Positions 49,681 through 59,702 are shown, counted from the first letter of the stretch. The stretch is 64,000 bases of DNA from Streptococcus equinus (GCF_900101445.1 NZ_FNKE01000001.1:1470095-1534094); one strand, 5' to 3'. Notes: generated by a model not told the origin, from the letters alone. Program-made: numbers and translations.

Positions 49681-49707
49681 TACTTATAAATTAAAGGAGT
49701 TATCTTC

Positions 49708-50844
49708 ATGATAAAATTCTCAATTAATAAATCCTTCTTTCTTCAAGCATTGAATGCTACTAAGAGGGCAATCTCTTCGAAGAATGCAATTCCTGTGTTA
49801 TCTACTATCAAAATTGAAGTTCAAAATAGTAACATTACCTTAACAGGTTCAAATGGACAAATTTCAATTGAAAATACTATTCCAACTTCTAATGAAAATG
49901 CAGGTCTTTTGATTACATCACCAGGTGCAGTTCTATTAGAAGCAAACTTCTTTATCAACATTGTTTCAAGTCTTCCAGATGTTACTTTAGATTTTGAAGA
50001 AATTGAACATCACCAAATCGTTTTGACAAGTGGTAAATCAGAAATCACTCTTAAAGGAAAAGATGTTGACCTTTACCCACGTCTTCAAGAAATGGCTACT
50101 GAAAATCCTCTTGTTATTGAAACAAAATTATTGAAGTCAATCATTACAGAAACAGCTTTTGCAGCTAGCCTTCAAGAAAGTCGTCCAATTTTAACTGGTG
50201 TTCACATGGTGCTTAGCGACCACAAAGATTTCAAAGCGGTTGCTACTGACTCTCACCGCATGAGCCAACGCAAATTAACTTTGGACAATACTTCAAACGA
50301 CTTCAACGTTGTTATCCCAAGTAAATCTCTTCGTGAATTTGCAGCAGTTTTTACAGACGATATCGAAACAGTAGAAGTTTTCTTCTCAGACAGCCAAATG
50401 CTTTTCAGAAGTGACTACATTAGCTTCTATACACGTCTTTTAGAAGGAAATTACCCTGATACAGATCGTTTGTTGACAAATTCATTCGAAACAGAAGTTA
50501 CCTTTAATACAGGTGCTCTTCGTTCTGCAATGGAACGTGCTCATTTGATTTCAAATGCCACACAAAATGGTACTGTTAAACTTGAAATTACAAATAACAG
50601 CGTTTCGGCTCACGTTAACTCTCCTGAAGTTGGTAAAGTTAACGAAGAATTGGATATCATTGACCAATCAGGTAGTGATTTGACAATCAGCTTTAACCCA
50701 ACTTACTTGATTGAAGCTCTTAAAGCATTGAAAAGTGAAACAGTTGTGATTCGCTTTATCTCACCAGTTCGTCCATTTACGTTGATGCCAGGTGATGATG
50801 CTGAAAACTTTATCCAATTAATCACACCGGTTCGTACAAACTAA
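49708..50844 (+). CDS. dnaN: DNA polymerase III sliding clamp
   Basis: The beta clamp tethers polymerase III and partners to DNA. The 378 residues start MIKFSINKSFFLQALNATKRAIS and have three repeated clamp domains of about 120 residues; the C-terminal region PVRPFTLMPGDD...LITPVR is the conserved hydrophobic binding pocket. AAAGGAG precedes the ATG. It follows the unwinding region directly. Confidence 0.99.
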   Translation: MIKFSINKSFFLQALNATKRAISSKNAIPVLSTIKIEVQNSNITLTGSNGQISIENTIPTSNENAGLLITSPGAVLLEANFFINIVSSLPDVTLDFEEIEHHQIVLTSGKSEITLKGKDVDLYPRLQEMATENPLVIETKLLKSIITETAFAASLQESRPILTGVHMVLSDHKDFKAVATDSHRMSQRKLTLDNTSNDFNVVIPSKSLREFAAVFTDDIETVEVFFSDSQMLFRSDYISFYTRLLEGNYPDTDRLLTNSFETEVTFNTGALRSAMERAHLISNATQNGTVKLEITNNSVSAHVNSPEVGKVNEELDIIDQSGSDLTISFNPTYLIEALKALKSETVVIRFISPVRPFTLMPGDDAENFIQLITPVRTN

Positions 50845-50862
50845 AATTCTTTAAGGAAACTT

Positions 50863-50893
50863 TAAGGATGAATTCGTATACTATAATCATCCT
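50863..50893 (+). other. Hairpin after dnaN
   Basis: AGGATGA pairs with TCATCCT around an AT-rich loop that contains TATACTATAATC. It is too weak in its tail for a terminator and overlaps a possible -10, so its role is unclear. Confidence 0.35.
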
Positions 50894-50918
50894 AAAACTT
50901 TTCTTTTTCATAATCTCC

Positions 50919-50955
50919 AGCAAGGGCACTGTCTATACAGTGCTCTTGCTTTTTA
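50919..50955 (+). terminator. Terminator between dnaN and the lipid kinase gene
   Basis: AGCAAGGGCACTGT-CTAT-ACAGTGCTCTTGCT followed by T; a strong hairpin just upstream of a TATAAT (50959-50964). Confidence 0.88.
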
Positions 50956-50974
50956 TGTTATAATATTTCTTGAT

Positions 50975-51859
50975 ATGACACTTTATATTATTGCTAATCC
51001 TCATTCAGGAAATCGTAGTGCCAAAGAAGTTATTGCAAGGTTGAAAAATGAATTGAATCAAGAGCTGGCTGTTTTTCTGACGCGATATCCAGATGACGAA
51101 GAAAATCAAGTCAATGATGTTTTAGAGACCTTTCAACCTGAGAAGGATAGATTATTGGTTCTTGGTGGTGATGGTACCTTATCCAAAGTTTTATATTACC
51201 TGCCAGCTGATATTCCCTTTGCGTATTATCCAATGGGATCAGGAAATGATTTTGCGCGTGCTCTTGGATTAAAAAAAGATTTAACACATCTTATTGAATC
51301 GACTAAGCAAGCTCCAAAAGAAATTACGGTTTATACTTACCAAAATGGCTTGGTTTTAAACAGTTTAGATTTAGGTTTTGCTTCTTGGGTTATTAATCAT
51401 GTTGAACAGTCTCAGCTAAAAGCTAAACTGAACAAATATCATTTAGGAAAATTGACTTACATCCTAACAGCGATTCAATGTTTGATTAAGAAACCAGCTT
51501 TTGCTTCACTTTGTCTAGAGACAGAAGCAGGAGAAGTCCTTGAACTTAGAAATCAGTTTTTCTTTTCGCTGGCTAACAATACTTACTTTGGTGGTGGTGT
51601 TATGATTTGGCCACATGCCACAGCTTATTTGGAACAGTTGGATTGCGTGTATGCCAAAGGTGAAACCTTGTGGGAACGTGTGCTTGTTTTATTAAGTTTA
51701 GTTCTTAAAGTGCATGAGCATTCTCCTTATCTGCAGCATCATCCCTACAAAAGTGTGACTATAAAAAATCCTGAAAAAAGTTTAATTGAGATTGATGGTG
51801 AAATTGTGTCGCTTGATGAAGTCACATTAACGCCGCAAAAACGTTATATTTATTTGTAA
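50975..51859 (+). CDS. Diacylglycerol/lipid kinase family protein
   Basis: A 294-residue DAGK-like catalytic protein: MTLYIIANPHSGN at the start, the glycine-rich nucleotide loop LGGDGTLSK (about 67-75) and GSGNDFARAL (about 89-98) are diagnostic. Such enzymes phosphorylate diacylglycerol or related lipids; the exact substrate is not clear. Its start codon is unusual: a TATAAT ends only 10 bp before the ATG and no Shine-Dalgarno is visible, so the mRNA is nearly leaderless unless an upstream promoter reads through the terminator. Confidence 0.9.
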   Translation: MTLYIIANPHSGNRSAKEVIARLKNELNQELAVFLTRYPDDEENQVNDVLETFQPEKDRLLVLGGDGTLSKVLYYLPADIPFAYYPMGSGNDFARALGLKKDLTHLIESTKQAPKEITVYTYQNGLVLNSLDLGFASWVINHVEQSQLKAKLNKYHLGKLTYILTAIQCLIKKPAFASLCLETEAGEVLELRNQFFFSLANNTYFGGGVMIWPHATAYLEQLDCVYAKGETLWERVLVLLSLVLKVHEHSPYLQHHPYKSVTIKNPEKSLIEIDGEIVSLDEVTLTPQKRYIYL

Positions 51860-51869
51860 AGGAGAAATC

Positions 51870-52061
51870 ATGTACGAAATCGGAAGTCTTGTTGAGATGA
51901 AGAAACCTCATGCGTGTACCATTAAAGCAACTGGCAAAAAAGCCAACGAATGGGAAGTGATTCGCATTGGAGCAGATATTAAAATTCGTTGTACAAACTG
52001 TGACCATATTGTCATGATGAGCCGTCATGATTTTGAACGCAAGTTGAAGAAAGTATTATAA
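51870..52061 (+). CDS. DUF951 family protein
   Basis: A 63-residue protein of the DUF951 family, beginning MYEIGSLVEMKKPHACTIKATGK and with RCTNCDHIVMMSRHDFERK. The Cys/His pattern (HAC, CTNC) suggests a metal or thiol-based fold. AAAGGAG precedes the ATG. It follows the lipid kinase by 10 bp and precedes ychF, the streptococcal gene order SP_0003-like. Function unknown. Confidence 0.9.
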   Translation: MYEIGSLVEMKKPHACTIKATGKKANEWEVIRIGADIKIRCTNCDHIVMMSRHDFERKLKKVL

Positions 52062-52160
52062 TATTTAAAATCATTAAGTCTGCGCATATAGCGGGCTTTT
52101 TTAAGTGATTTTATGCTATAATAGTTGTGATTGAATAAATTTAACGGAGACTAATAAAAT

Positions 52161-53276
52161 ATGGCTTTAACAGCAGGTATTGTTGGTTTACCAAACGTCG
52201 GAAAATCAACTCTTTTTAATGCGATTACTAAAGCAGGTGCGGAAGCTGCTAACTATCCTTTCGCGACAATCGATCCTAACGTTGGTATGGTAGAAGTTCC
52301 TGATGAACGCCTACAAAAATTGACTGAGCTTATCACCCCTAAAAAAACAGTCCCAACAACATTTGAATTTACTGATATTGCAGGTATCGTAAAAGGGGCT
52401 TCTCGTGGTGAAGGTCTTGGTAACAAATTCCTTGCTAACATTCGTGAAGTTGATGCGATTGTTCACGTTGTTCGTGCTTTTGATGACGAGAACGTTATGC
52501 GTGAACAAGGACGTGAAGATGCCTTTGTTGACCCACTTGCTGACATCGATACTATTAACTTGGAATTGATTCTTGCTGACTTGGAATCTGTTAACAAACG
52601 TTATGCGCGTGTCGAAAAAGTAGCACGTACACAAAAAGACAAAGATTCTGTTGCAGAATTTAACGTTCTTCAAAAAATCAAACCAGTACTTGAAGATGGT
52701 AAATCAGCTCGTACAATTGAATTTACAGAAGATGAACAAAAAATTGTTAAACAATTGTTCCTTTTGACAACAAAACCAGTTCTTTACGTGGCAAATGTTG
52801 ACGAAGATAAAGTTGCTAACCCAGACGATATCGAATACGTAAAACAAATTCGTGAATTCGCAGCAACTGAAAATGCTGAAGTTGTTGTTATCTCAGCACG
52901 TGCAGAGGAAGAAATCTCTGAACTTGATGATGAAGACAAAGCATTCTTCCTTGAAGACCTTGGTTTGACTGAATCTGGTGTCGACAAATTGACTCGTGCA
53001 GCTTACCACTTGCTAGGTCTTGGAACTTACTTCACTGCAGGTGAAAAAGAAGTTCGCGCTTGGACATTCAAACGTGGTATTAAAGCTCCCCAAGCAGCTG
53101 GTATCATTCACTCTGACTTTGAACGTGGATTTATCCGTGCGATTACAATGTCTTATGATGATTTAATCAAATACGGTTCAGAAAAAGCTGTTAAAGAAGC
53201 AGGTCGTCTTCGTGAAGAAGGGAAAGAATATGTGGTTCAGGATGGTGACATCATGGAATTCCGCTTTAACGTCTAA
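52161..53276 (+). CDS. ychF: Ribosome-associated ATPase YchF (Obg-like)
   Basis: YchF is an Obg-family P-loop protein that uses ATP instead of GTP and binds ribosomes. The 371 residues have the G1 motif [12 protein letters not shown] (residues 7-18), [17 protein letters not shown], an inserted coiled coil, the NVDE motif replacing NKxD (consistent with ATP use) and a C-terminal TGS domain (about 285-365, ending EFRFNV). Length and start are normal. Confidence 0.98.
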   Translation: MALTAGIVGLPNVGKSTLFNAITKAGAEAANYPFATIDPNVGMVEVPDERLQKLTELITPKKTVPTTFEFTDIAGIVKGASRGEGLGNKFLANIREVDAIVHVVRAFDDENVMREQGREDAFVDPLADIDTINLELILADLESVNKRYARVEKVARTQKDKDSVAEFNVLQKIKPVLEDGKSARTIEFTEDEQKIVKQLFLLTTKPVLYVANVDEDKVANPDDIEYVKQIREFAATENAEVVVISARAEEEISELDDEDKAFFLEDLGLTESGVDKLTRAAYHLLGLGTYFTAGEKEVRAWTFKRGIKAPQAAGIIHSDFERGFIRAITMSYDDLIKYGSEKAVKEAGRLREEGKEYVVQDGDIMEFRFNV

Positions 53277-53303
53277 GCTAACTAATAATTGAAAATCAAA
53301 TGA

Positions 53304-53334
53304 GGTTGGAAAAAATTTTTTCCAGCCCTTTTGA
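53304..53334 (+). terminator. Terminator of ychF
   Basis: GGTTGGAAAAA-TTTTTTCCAGCC hairpin of the common streptococcal type, with a T tail, before pth. Confidence 0.7.
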
Positions 53335-53353
53335 CATTTGAAAGGAAAAAATA

Positions 53354-53923
53354 ATGGTAAAAATGATTGTTGGTCTGGGAAATCCAGGCAGTAAATATCA
53401 CGAAACACGCCACAATATCGGATTTATGGCAATTGATCGTCTAGCTAAAGATTTGAATGTGACTTTTTCAGAAGACAAAAACTTCAAAGCAGAAGTTGGT
53501 TCTGCCTTTATCAATGGTGAAAAAGTGTACTTGGTCAAACCAACTACATTTATGAATAATTCAGGAATTGCGGTACATGCTTTGCTGACTTATTATAATA
53601 TTGCCATTGAAGATTTTATGGTGATTTATGATGACCTAGATATGGAAGTCGGGCGTATTCGTCTTCGTCAAAAAGGCTCAGCTGGTGGTCATAATGGTAT
53701 CAAGTCAATTATTGCACACACAGGGACACAAGCGTTTGACCGTATTAAAGTTGGGATTGGACGTCCTAAACAAGGTCGCTCAGTTGTTGACCATGTGCTT
53801 GGAAAATTTGACAAGGATGACTATATTACAGTCACTAACACACTAGAAAAAGTTAATGATGCTGTTCAATTTTATTTACAGGAAGCTGATTTTGTAAAAA
53901 CAATGCAAAAATTTAATGGGTAA
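53354..53923 (+). CDS. pth: Peptidyl-tRNA hydrolase
   Basis: Pth frees tRNA from stalled peptidyl-tRNA. The 189 residues contain the family motifs [18 protein letters not shown] (catalytic His near 20), PTTFMNNSG and the strand [32 protein letters not shown] lies before the ATG. It runs directly into mfd; they overlap or nearly touch depending on the mfd start. Confidence 0.98.
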   Translation: MVKMIVGLGNPGSKYHETRHNIGFMAIDRLAKDLNVTFSEDKNFKAEVGSAFINGEKVYLVKPTTFMNNSGIAVHALLTYYNIAIEDFMVIYDDLDMEVGRIRLRQKGSAGGHNGIKSIIAHTGTQAFDRIKVGIGRPKQGRSVVDHVLGKFDKDDYITVTNTLEKVNDAVQFYLQEADFVKTMQKFNG

Positions 53924-53927
53924 ATCT

Positions 53928-56900
53928 ATGAATATTATCGATTTATTTAGCCAAAATAAGCTAATCCAAAGTTGGCATGCAGGCGTGTCTAATCTTGGTA
54001 GACAGCTTATTATGGGTTTGTCAGGAGCAAGTAGAGCTCTTGCTATAGCTTCAGCTTATCAAGCTAATGAAGAAAAAATAGTGATTATCACCTCAACTCA
54101 AAATGAAGTTGAAAAATTGGCTAGTGATTTATCTAGTTTGATTGGTGAGAATAAGGTTTATACGTTTTTTGCGGATGATGTTGCTGCTGCAGAATTCATT
54201 TTTGCTTCGATGGATAAAGCTCATTCTCGCTTAGAAGCTTTGAATTTTTTACAAGATAAAAAACAATCAGGTATCTTGATTACGAGTCTAGTTGGTGCTC
54301 GTGTTTTGTTGCCAAATCCTAAAACTTACTCAGAAAGTCAATTGAATTTTCTTGTCGGAGAGGATTACAACCTTGACAAGGTTGTAAAGGTCTTGTCAAA
54401 CGTTGGTTACCAAAAAGTTTCTCAGGTTTTGAATCCTGGCGAGTTTAGCCGACGTGGTGATATTGTCGACATCTATGAGATTACGGCAGATTATCCGTAC
54501 CGCTTGGAATTCTTTGGTGATGAAGTTGATGGTATTCGTCAATTTGATGCACAGACTCAAAAATCTCTTAGCAATGTTGAACAAGTAACGATTTATCCAG
54601 CGGATGAGTTGATTTTGTCAGAAGAGGACTTTGCTAGAGCTAGTCAAGCTTTTGAGAGGTATCTTGAAACTGCAAAGGATGACCAACAAGCTTATTTGAG
54701 TGAACTTTATGCAGCCACACAAGAGCAGTATAGACATCAAGACATTAGACGTTTTTTGTCTCTCTTTTATGCTAAAGAGTGGACACTTCTCGATTATATT
54801 CCAAAAGGGACACCAGTCTTCTTTGATGATTTTCAAAAGTTGGTTGACCGCAATGCCAAGTTTGATTTAGAGGTTGCTAATCTATTGACAGAAGATTTAC
54901 AACGTGGTAAAGCTGTGTCAAGTTTGGTTTACTTTGCTGATATTTATAAGGAATTACGTCAATACCAACCAGCAACCTTCTTTTCAAACTTCCATAAAGG
55001 ATTGGGAAATCTGAAATTTGATAAATTACACAATTTCACCCAATACCCGATGCAAGAATTCTTTAATCAATTTCCGCTTTTGATTGATGAGATTAATCGT
55101 TATCAAAAATCAAAAGCTACTATTTTAGTTCAATCAGATACCCCACACGGTTTAGAACGTCTGCAAGAGAACCTGCAAGAATATGGTTTGGATTTGCCGA
55201 TAGTTGATGCAAATGATTTACAAGAACATCAAGCGCAATTAGTAGTCGGCAATTTATCAAATGGTTTTTACTTTGCTGACGATAAAATTGTTTTAATCAC
55301 TGAGCACGAAATTTATCATAAAAAAGTCAAACGTCGCATCCGTCGTTCAAATATCAGCAATGCAGAACGTTTGAAAGATTACAATGAACTTTCTAAGGGT
55401 GATTATGTGGTTCACCATGTTCATGGAATCGGTCAATTTTTAGGAATTGAAACTATTGAAATTCATGGGGTACACCGTGACTATTTAACGATTCAATACC
55501 AAGGATCTTCAACGATTTCTCTTCCTGTGGAACAAATTGAAAGTCTATCAAAATATGTTTCTGCTGATGGTAAAGAGCCAAAAATCAATAAATTAAACGA
55601 TGGACGTTTCCAAAAAACGAAACAAAAGGTTTCTAAACAAGTTGAAGATATTGCTGATGATTTGTTGAAACTATACGCAGAACGTAGTCAACTGAAAGGT
55701 TTTGCCTTCTCACCGGACGATGACTTGCAAAAAGAGTTTGATGACGACTTTGCTTATGTAGAGACAGAAGACCAACTTCGTTCTATAAAAGAAATCAAAC
55801 ACGATATGGAAGAAGAAAAACCGATGGACCGACTTTTGGTTGGTGATGTTGGTTTTGGTAAAACAGAGGTTGCTATGCGTGCCGCCTTTAAGGCTGTTAA
55901 AGACCACAAACAAGTAGCCGTTTTGGTGCCGACTACCGTGCTTGCTCAGCAACACTTTACAAATTTCTCAGAGCGTTTTGAGAATTATCCTGTAGCTGTT
56001 GATGTGCTTAGTCGTTTCCAAAGTAAAAAAGAGCAGACAGCCACTTTGGAAAAATTGAAAAAAGGTCAAGTTGATATTATTATCGGAACTCACCGATTGT
56101 TATCTAAAGATGTAGAGTTTGCAGATTTGGGCTTGATTATTATCGATGAAGAGCAACGTTTTGGTGTCAAACACAAGGAAAAACTAAAAGAGCTTAAGAC
56201 TAAAGTTGATGTCTTAACCTTAACAGCAACTCCAATTCCTCGTACACTTCACATGTCTATGCTTGGTATCCGTGATTTATCTGTGATTGAAACACCACCG
56301 ACAAATCGTTACCCTGTTCAGACTTATGTTTTGGAAACTAATCCTGGGTTGATTCGCGAAGCCATTATTCGTGAAATTGATCGTGGTGGTCAAGTTTTCT
56401 ACGTTTACAATCGTGTTGATACGATTGATCAAAAAGTTTCTGAGTTACAAGAATTGGTGCCTGAAGCAAGTATTGGATTCGTTCATGGTCAAATGAGTGA
56501 AATTCAGCTTGAAAACACCTTGATGGACTTTATTGAAGGTGTTTACGATGTTCTCGTTGCCACAACGATTATTGAGACAGGTGTTGATATTTCTAACGTC
56601 AATACCTTGTTCATTGAAAATGCTGACCACATGGGCTTGTCAACCTTGTATCAACTTCGTGGTCGTGTTGGTCGTTCAAATCGTATTGCTTATGCTTATC
56701 TCATGTATCGTCCAGATAAGATTTTGACCGAAGTCTCTGAAAAACGCTTAGATGCCATCAAAGGATTTACAGAGCTTGGTTCTGGATTCAAAATTGCTAT
56801 GCGTGACTTATCTATTCGTGGTGCAGGAAATATCTTAGGTGCTTCACAGAGCGGTTTTATTGATTCTGTCGGTTTTGAGATGTATTCTCAATTATTAGAA

Positions 56901-57425
56901 GAAGCGATTGCTAAGAAACAAGGTAAATCTCAGGCACGTCGTAAGAGTAATGCTGAGATTAATCTACAAATTGATGCTTATCTACCAAGTGAGTACATTG
57001 ATGACGAGCGTCAAAAAATTGAAATTTATAAACGTATCCGTGAAATTGAGAGTCTTAAAGATTACCAAAGTTTACAAGATGAATTGATTGACCGTTTTGG
57101 AGAATACCCAGATCAAGTTGCTTATCTTCTTGAAATTGGTTTGGTGAAATCATACATGGACAATGCTTTTACAGAACTTGTTGAACGTAAAGATAATAAT
57201 CTTTTGGTGCGTTTTGAAAAAGCTTCGCTACAACATTATTTGACTCAAGATTATTTTGAGGCTCTTTCTAAGACAGATTTGAAAGCTAGAATCGGTGAGA
57301 ACCAAGGTAGAATTGAAATTACATTTAATGTTAGAGGTAAAAAGGACTATGAAATTTTAGAAGAACTCCAAAAATTTGGTAGCATGCTAGCTGAGATTAA
57401 AGCCAGAAAAGCTAAAGAAGGGTAG
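53928..57425 (+). CDS. mfd: Transcription-repair coupling factor
   Basis: Mfd removes stalled RNA polymerase at lesions and recruits UvrA. The 1165 residues have the UvrB-like amino-terminal region, the RNA-polymerase-interacting domain (KGDYVVHHVHGIGQFLGIE near 490), the motor with Walker A GDVGFGKTEVAMRAA near 640, DEEQRFG, TATPIPRTL, and a C-terminal TRCF domain. I chose ATG 53928 (MNIIDLFS) over 53916 because family members begin with this motif; both lack a strong ribosome binding site, and coupling with pth is likely. Confidence 0.97.
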   Translation: MNIIDLFSQNKLIQSWHAGVSNLGRQLIMGLSGASRALAIASAYQANEEKIVIITSTQNEVEKLASDLSSLIGENKVYTFFADDVAAAEFIFASMDKAHSRLEALNFLQDKKQSGILITSLVGARVLLPNPKTYSESQLNFLVGEDYNLDKVVKVLSNVGYQKVSQVLNPGEFSRRGDIVDIYEITADYPYRLEFFGDEVDGIRQFDAQTQKSLSNVEQVTIYPADELILSEEDFARASQAFERYLETAKDDQQAYLSELYAATQEQYRHQDIRRFLSLFYAKEWTLLDYIPKGTPVFFDDFQKLVDRNAKFDLEVANLLTEDLQRGKAVSSLVYFADIYKELRQYQPATFFSNFHKGLGNLKFDKLHNFTQYPMQEFFNQFPLLIDEINRYQKSKATILVQSDTPHGLERLQENLQEYGLDLPIVDANDLQEHQAQLVVGNLSNGFYFADDKIVLITEHEIYHKKVKRRIRRSNISNAERLKDYNELSKGDYVVHHVHGIGQFLGIETIEIHGVHRDYLTIQYQGSSTISLPVEQIESLSKYVSADGKEPKINKLNDGRFQKTKQKVSKQVEDIADDLLKLYAERSQLKGFAFSPDDDLQKEFDDDFAYVETEDQLRSIKEIKHDMEEEKPMDRLLVGDVGFGKTEVAMRAAFKAVKDHKQVAVLVPTTVLAQQHFTNFSERFENYPVAVDVLSRFQSKKEQTATLEKLKKGQVDIIIGTHRLLSKDVEFADLGLIIIDEEQRFGVKHKEKLKELKTKVDVLTLTATPIPRTLHMSMLGIRDLSVIETPPTNRYPVQTYVLETNPGLIREAIIREIDRGGQVFYVYNRVDTIDQKVSELQELVPEASIGFVHGQMSEIQLENTLMDFIEGVYDVLVATTIIETGVDISNVNTLFIENADHMGLSTLYQLRGRVGRSNRIAYAYLMYRPDKILTEVSEKRLDAIKGFTELGSGFKIAMRDLSIRGAGNILGASQSGFIDSVGFEMYSQLLEEAIAKKQGKSQARRKSNAEINLQIDAYLPSEYIDDERQKIEIYKRIREIESLKDYQSLQDELIDRFGEYPDQVAYLLEIGLVKSYMDNAFTELVERKDNNLLVRFEKASLQHYLTQDYFEALSKTDLKARIGENQGRIEITFNVRGKKDYEILEELQKFGSMLAEIKARKAKEG

Positions 57426-57475
57426 TTTTAAAAGAGTTCAAACGGCAGATTAACTAAATTGATGAAAAAACTATA

Positions 57476-57491
57476 TGTTTCACGTCAAACA
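57476..57491. promoter_or_regulatory. parS site downstream of mfd
   Basis: TGTTTCACGTCAAACA, 15 of 16 bases of the parS consensus, in the intergenic region after mfd. Confidence 0.8.
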
Positions 57492-57540
57492 ATTTCTTGC
57501 AAAATATTATAAACACCGTCTATCTAACTTTAGTAGAACT

Positions 57541-57566
57541 AAGAGAGCGCAAGCTCTCTTTTTATT
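57541..57566 (+). terminator. Terminator after mfd
   Basis: AAGAGAGC-GCAA-GCTCTCTT followed by five T; about 115 bp after the mfd stop. Confidence 0.85.
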
Positions 57567-57648
57567 ACATTATCTTAACAAACAGATTGAAAACATCTAT
57601 TTTCTGAAAAAAAGTGATAAAATAGAAAAGATTGCGAGGTAGAATATT

Positions 57649-57921
57649 ATGAGATTAGATAAATATTTAAAAGTATCCCGTATTATAAAACGCCGTCCAG
57701 TTGCTAAAGAAGTAGCTGATAAAGGGCGTATTAAAGTAAATGGTATCTTAGCTAAATCATCAACTGATTTAAAAATTAACGACGAAGTTGAAATTCGTTT
57801 TGGAAATAAATTACTGACAGTGCGTGTTTTGGAAATGAAAGATAGTACCAAAAAAGAAGACGCCACTAAGATGTATGAAATTATTAATGAAACAAGGATA
57901 GAAGCGGATGGAGAAGCCTAA
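57649..57921 (+). CDS. rqcP: S4-domain ribosome quality-control protein RqcP (YabO)
   Basis: A 90-residue S4-domain protein starting [28 protein letters not shown], the signature of RqcP/YabO. In Bacillus it works with RqcH to add Ala tails to nascent chains on stalled 50S subunits. Length matches. It overlaps divIC by 14 bases and heads the run divIC, a 40-codon gene, serine hydrolase, tilS, hpt, ftsH. GAGGTAG precedes the ATG. Confidence 0.93.
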   Translation: MRLDKYLKVSRIIKRRPVAKEVADKGRIKVNGILAKSSTDLKINDEVEIRFGNKLLTVRVLEMKDSTKKEDATKMYEIINETRIEADGEA

Positions 57922-58279
57922 TATTGTTCAATTGAACAATCAATATATCAATGATGAAAATACCAAAAAACGTTACATGGAAGAAGAAAATCGTAAACGT
58001 AATCGTTTTATGGGATGGATTTTGATTGTTGTTATGTTGTTGTTTATTTTGCCAACTTACAACCTAGTTAAAAGTTACCAAACCTTACAAGAGCGTAAAG
58101 ATAAAGTCGTGTCACTTCAGAAAACTTACGACAATCTTGTTGTAGAAACAGACGCTGAAAAAGTTTTGGCAAATCGCTTAAAAGACGAGAACTACGTTGA
58201 AAAGTATGCTCGTGCAAAATATTATTTATCACGTTCAGGCGAAACAGTTTACCCATTGCCAAATCTATTACCAAAATAA
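57908..58279 (+). CDS. divIC: Septum formation protein DivIC (FtsB-like)
   Basis: A small bitopic division protein that forms a complex with DivIB and FtsL at the septum. The 123 residues have a charged amino terminus, one membrane helix (about 36-56), a coiled coil ([25 protein letters not shown]) and the C-terminal motif with [27 protein letters not shown], typical of the DivIC/FtsB family. It overlaps rqcP by 14 bases. Confidence 0.93.
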   Translation: MEKPNIVQLNNQYINDENTKKRYMEEENRKRNRFMGWILIVVMLLFILPTYNLVKSYQTLQERKDKVVSLQKTYDNLVVETDAEKVLANRLKDENYVEKYARAKYYLSRSGETVYPLPNLLPK

Positions 58280-58280
58280 T

Positions 58281-58403
58281 ATGGAAAAATTAATCGAAAC
58301 TATTGAAAAATTTCTAGCTTATTCTGATGAAAAGTTAGAAGAATTGGCTGAAGAAAATCAAAAACTACGAGAAGAAAATCACCAATCAACTAAAAAAGAA
58401 TGA
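58281..58403 (+). CDS. Small coiled-coil protein (40 aa), unknown function
   Basis: A 40-residue acidic protein (MEKLIETIEKFLAYSDEKLEELAEENQKL) with a strong heptad pattern, one base after divIC. The same short frame lies between divIC and the serine hydrolase in other streptococci (for example the SP_0008-like gene of pneumococcus). Its start has no clear ribosome binding site, so translation may be coupled to divIC. A cell-division role is only suggested by position. Confidence 0.72.
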   Translation: MEKLIETIEKFLAYSDEKLEELAEENQKLREENHQSTKKE

Positions 58404-58415
58404 AAGGAGGAGCCA

Positions 58416-59702
58416 ATGAAAAAACTATTCGCAGTGATGCTAATACCATTTTTCTTGACTTCTCTTTCTGTTGTTAGTACCGAAAAAAATGTTGATTTAA
58501 GTAATGCAGCAAAATATCAATTGACAGCAGGTGTGGCAGCATCGACAACTTACTTTGATGCTGTGCCATCAAATCCAGTCCTTGCTAAAACTAGCGAGAT
58601 TTATAAAGATAGTAATCTAACAGTTGCTTCTAGAACAATTGCTGCTAATAGTCAATTGGATATTGTTAGCATTCTGATTAACGATAATTCGCAACCTGTT
58701 TTTGAGTTATCAGATGGTAACTATATTGAAGCTAGCCGCCAGTTGATTTACGATGATGTTATTCTTAGCCAAGAGTCACTGTCAGAAAACTACTGGCTAA
58801 AGGATGATTTTCAAGTTTATCAATCACCATATGTTGTTGGAACACAAGAAGCAAAAACAGATTTAACTGCTTATCAAGCAGTAACTGTTTCACAAAAAGC
58901 GACAACTCATCATGGAACTTATTACAAAGTTGATGGTAAAGGTTGGATTAGCGAAGAAGCTTTGTCTGATACTGATAACCGTATGGAAAAAGTTCAGCAA
59001 GTTCTCAATCAGAAGTATAATAAAGGTAACTATTCCATCTACGTTAAACAACTGTCAACCCAAGAAACAGCAGGTATTAATCCTGATACAACAATGTATG
59101 CAGCTAGTGTTGCCAAATTAGCGACACTGTATTACGTTGAAGAAAAAATTCAGGATGGCAGTGTTAAGATGGATGATAAACTAAAATACACTGCTGATGT
59201 GAATACCTTTGCTAAAGCTTACAATCCAAGCGGTAGCGGAAAAATTAGCAAAACTGCTGATGACAAAGATTACAGTGTTGAAGATTTATTAAAAGCTGTT
59301 TGTCAGAATTCTGATAACGTTGCAACCAATATTTTAGGTTACTATATTGCTAAACAATACGGTGAACATTTCACTTCAGATATTAGTGCTATAACTAATA
59401 CAAATTTCGATATGAAGTCACGTGAAATGTCATCTAAAACTGCCGCTGATTTAATGGAAGCTATCTATCAGCAAAATGGAGATATTATCTCATATCTATC
59501 ATCAACAGCATTTGATAATGCACGTATCTCTAAAGATATTAATGTTCAGGTAGCTCACAAAATCGGTGATGCTTACGACTACAGACATGACGTTGCTATT
59601 GTTTATGCTGATCAACCGTTCATCTTATCAATTTTTACCAATAATGCTTCTTACGACGATATTTCAAATATCGCTAATGACGTTTACAATATTTTAAAAT
59701 AA
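58416..59702 (+). CDS. Secreted serine hydrolase (class A beta-lactamase-like fold)
   Basis: A 428-residue exported protein with an amino-terminal signal (LFAVMLIPFFLTSLSVV), an amino-terminal SH3b/beta-rich part (about 30-190, including a KATTHHGTYYKVDGKGW segment) and a C-terminal domain with the class A-like motifs SVAK (S-x-x-K), SDN (NSDNVATN) and KIG in HKIGDAYDYRHDVAIV (in place of KTG). The usual Glu of beta-lactamases is not obvious, so wall-peptide hydrolysis or binding is more likely than antibiotic resistance. A very strong AAAGGAGG lies before the ATG. Confidence 0.88.
   Translation: MKKLFAVMLIPFFLTSLSVVSTEKNVDLSNAAKYQLTAGVAASTTYFDAVPSNPVLAKTSEIYKDSNLTVASRTIAANSQLDIVSILINDNSQPVFELSDGNYIEASRQLIYDDVILSQESLSENYWLKDDFQVYQSPYVVGTQEAKTDLTAYQAVTVSQKATTHHGTYYKVDGKGWISEEALSDTDNRMEKVQQVLNQKYNKGNYSIYVKQLSTQETAGINPDTTMYAASVAKLATLYYVEEKIQDGSVKMDDKLKYTADVNTFAKAYNPSGSGKISKTADDKDYSVEDLLKAVCQNSDNVATNILGYYIAKQYGEHFTSDISAITNTNFDMKSREMSSKTAADLMEAIYQQNGDIISYLSSTAFDNARISKDINVQVAHKIGDAYDYRHDVAIVYADQPFILSIFTNNASYDDISNIANDVYNILK

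Noticed and set aside
58416..59702. Beta-lactamase conferring resistance
   Set aside because: The SVAK, SDN and KIG motifs indicate the fold only; the KTG motif is changed and streptococcal relatives are wall-associated housekeeping proteins.
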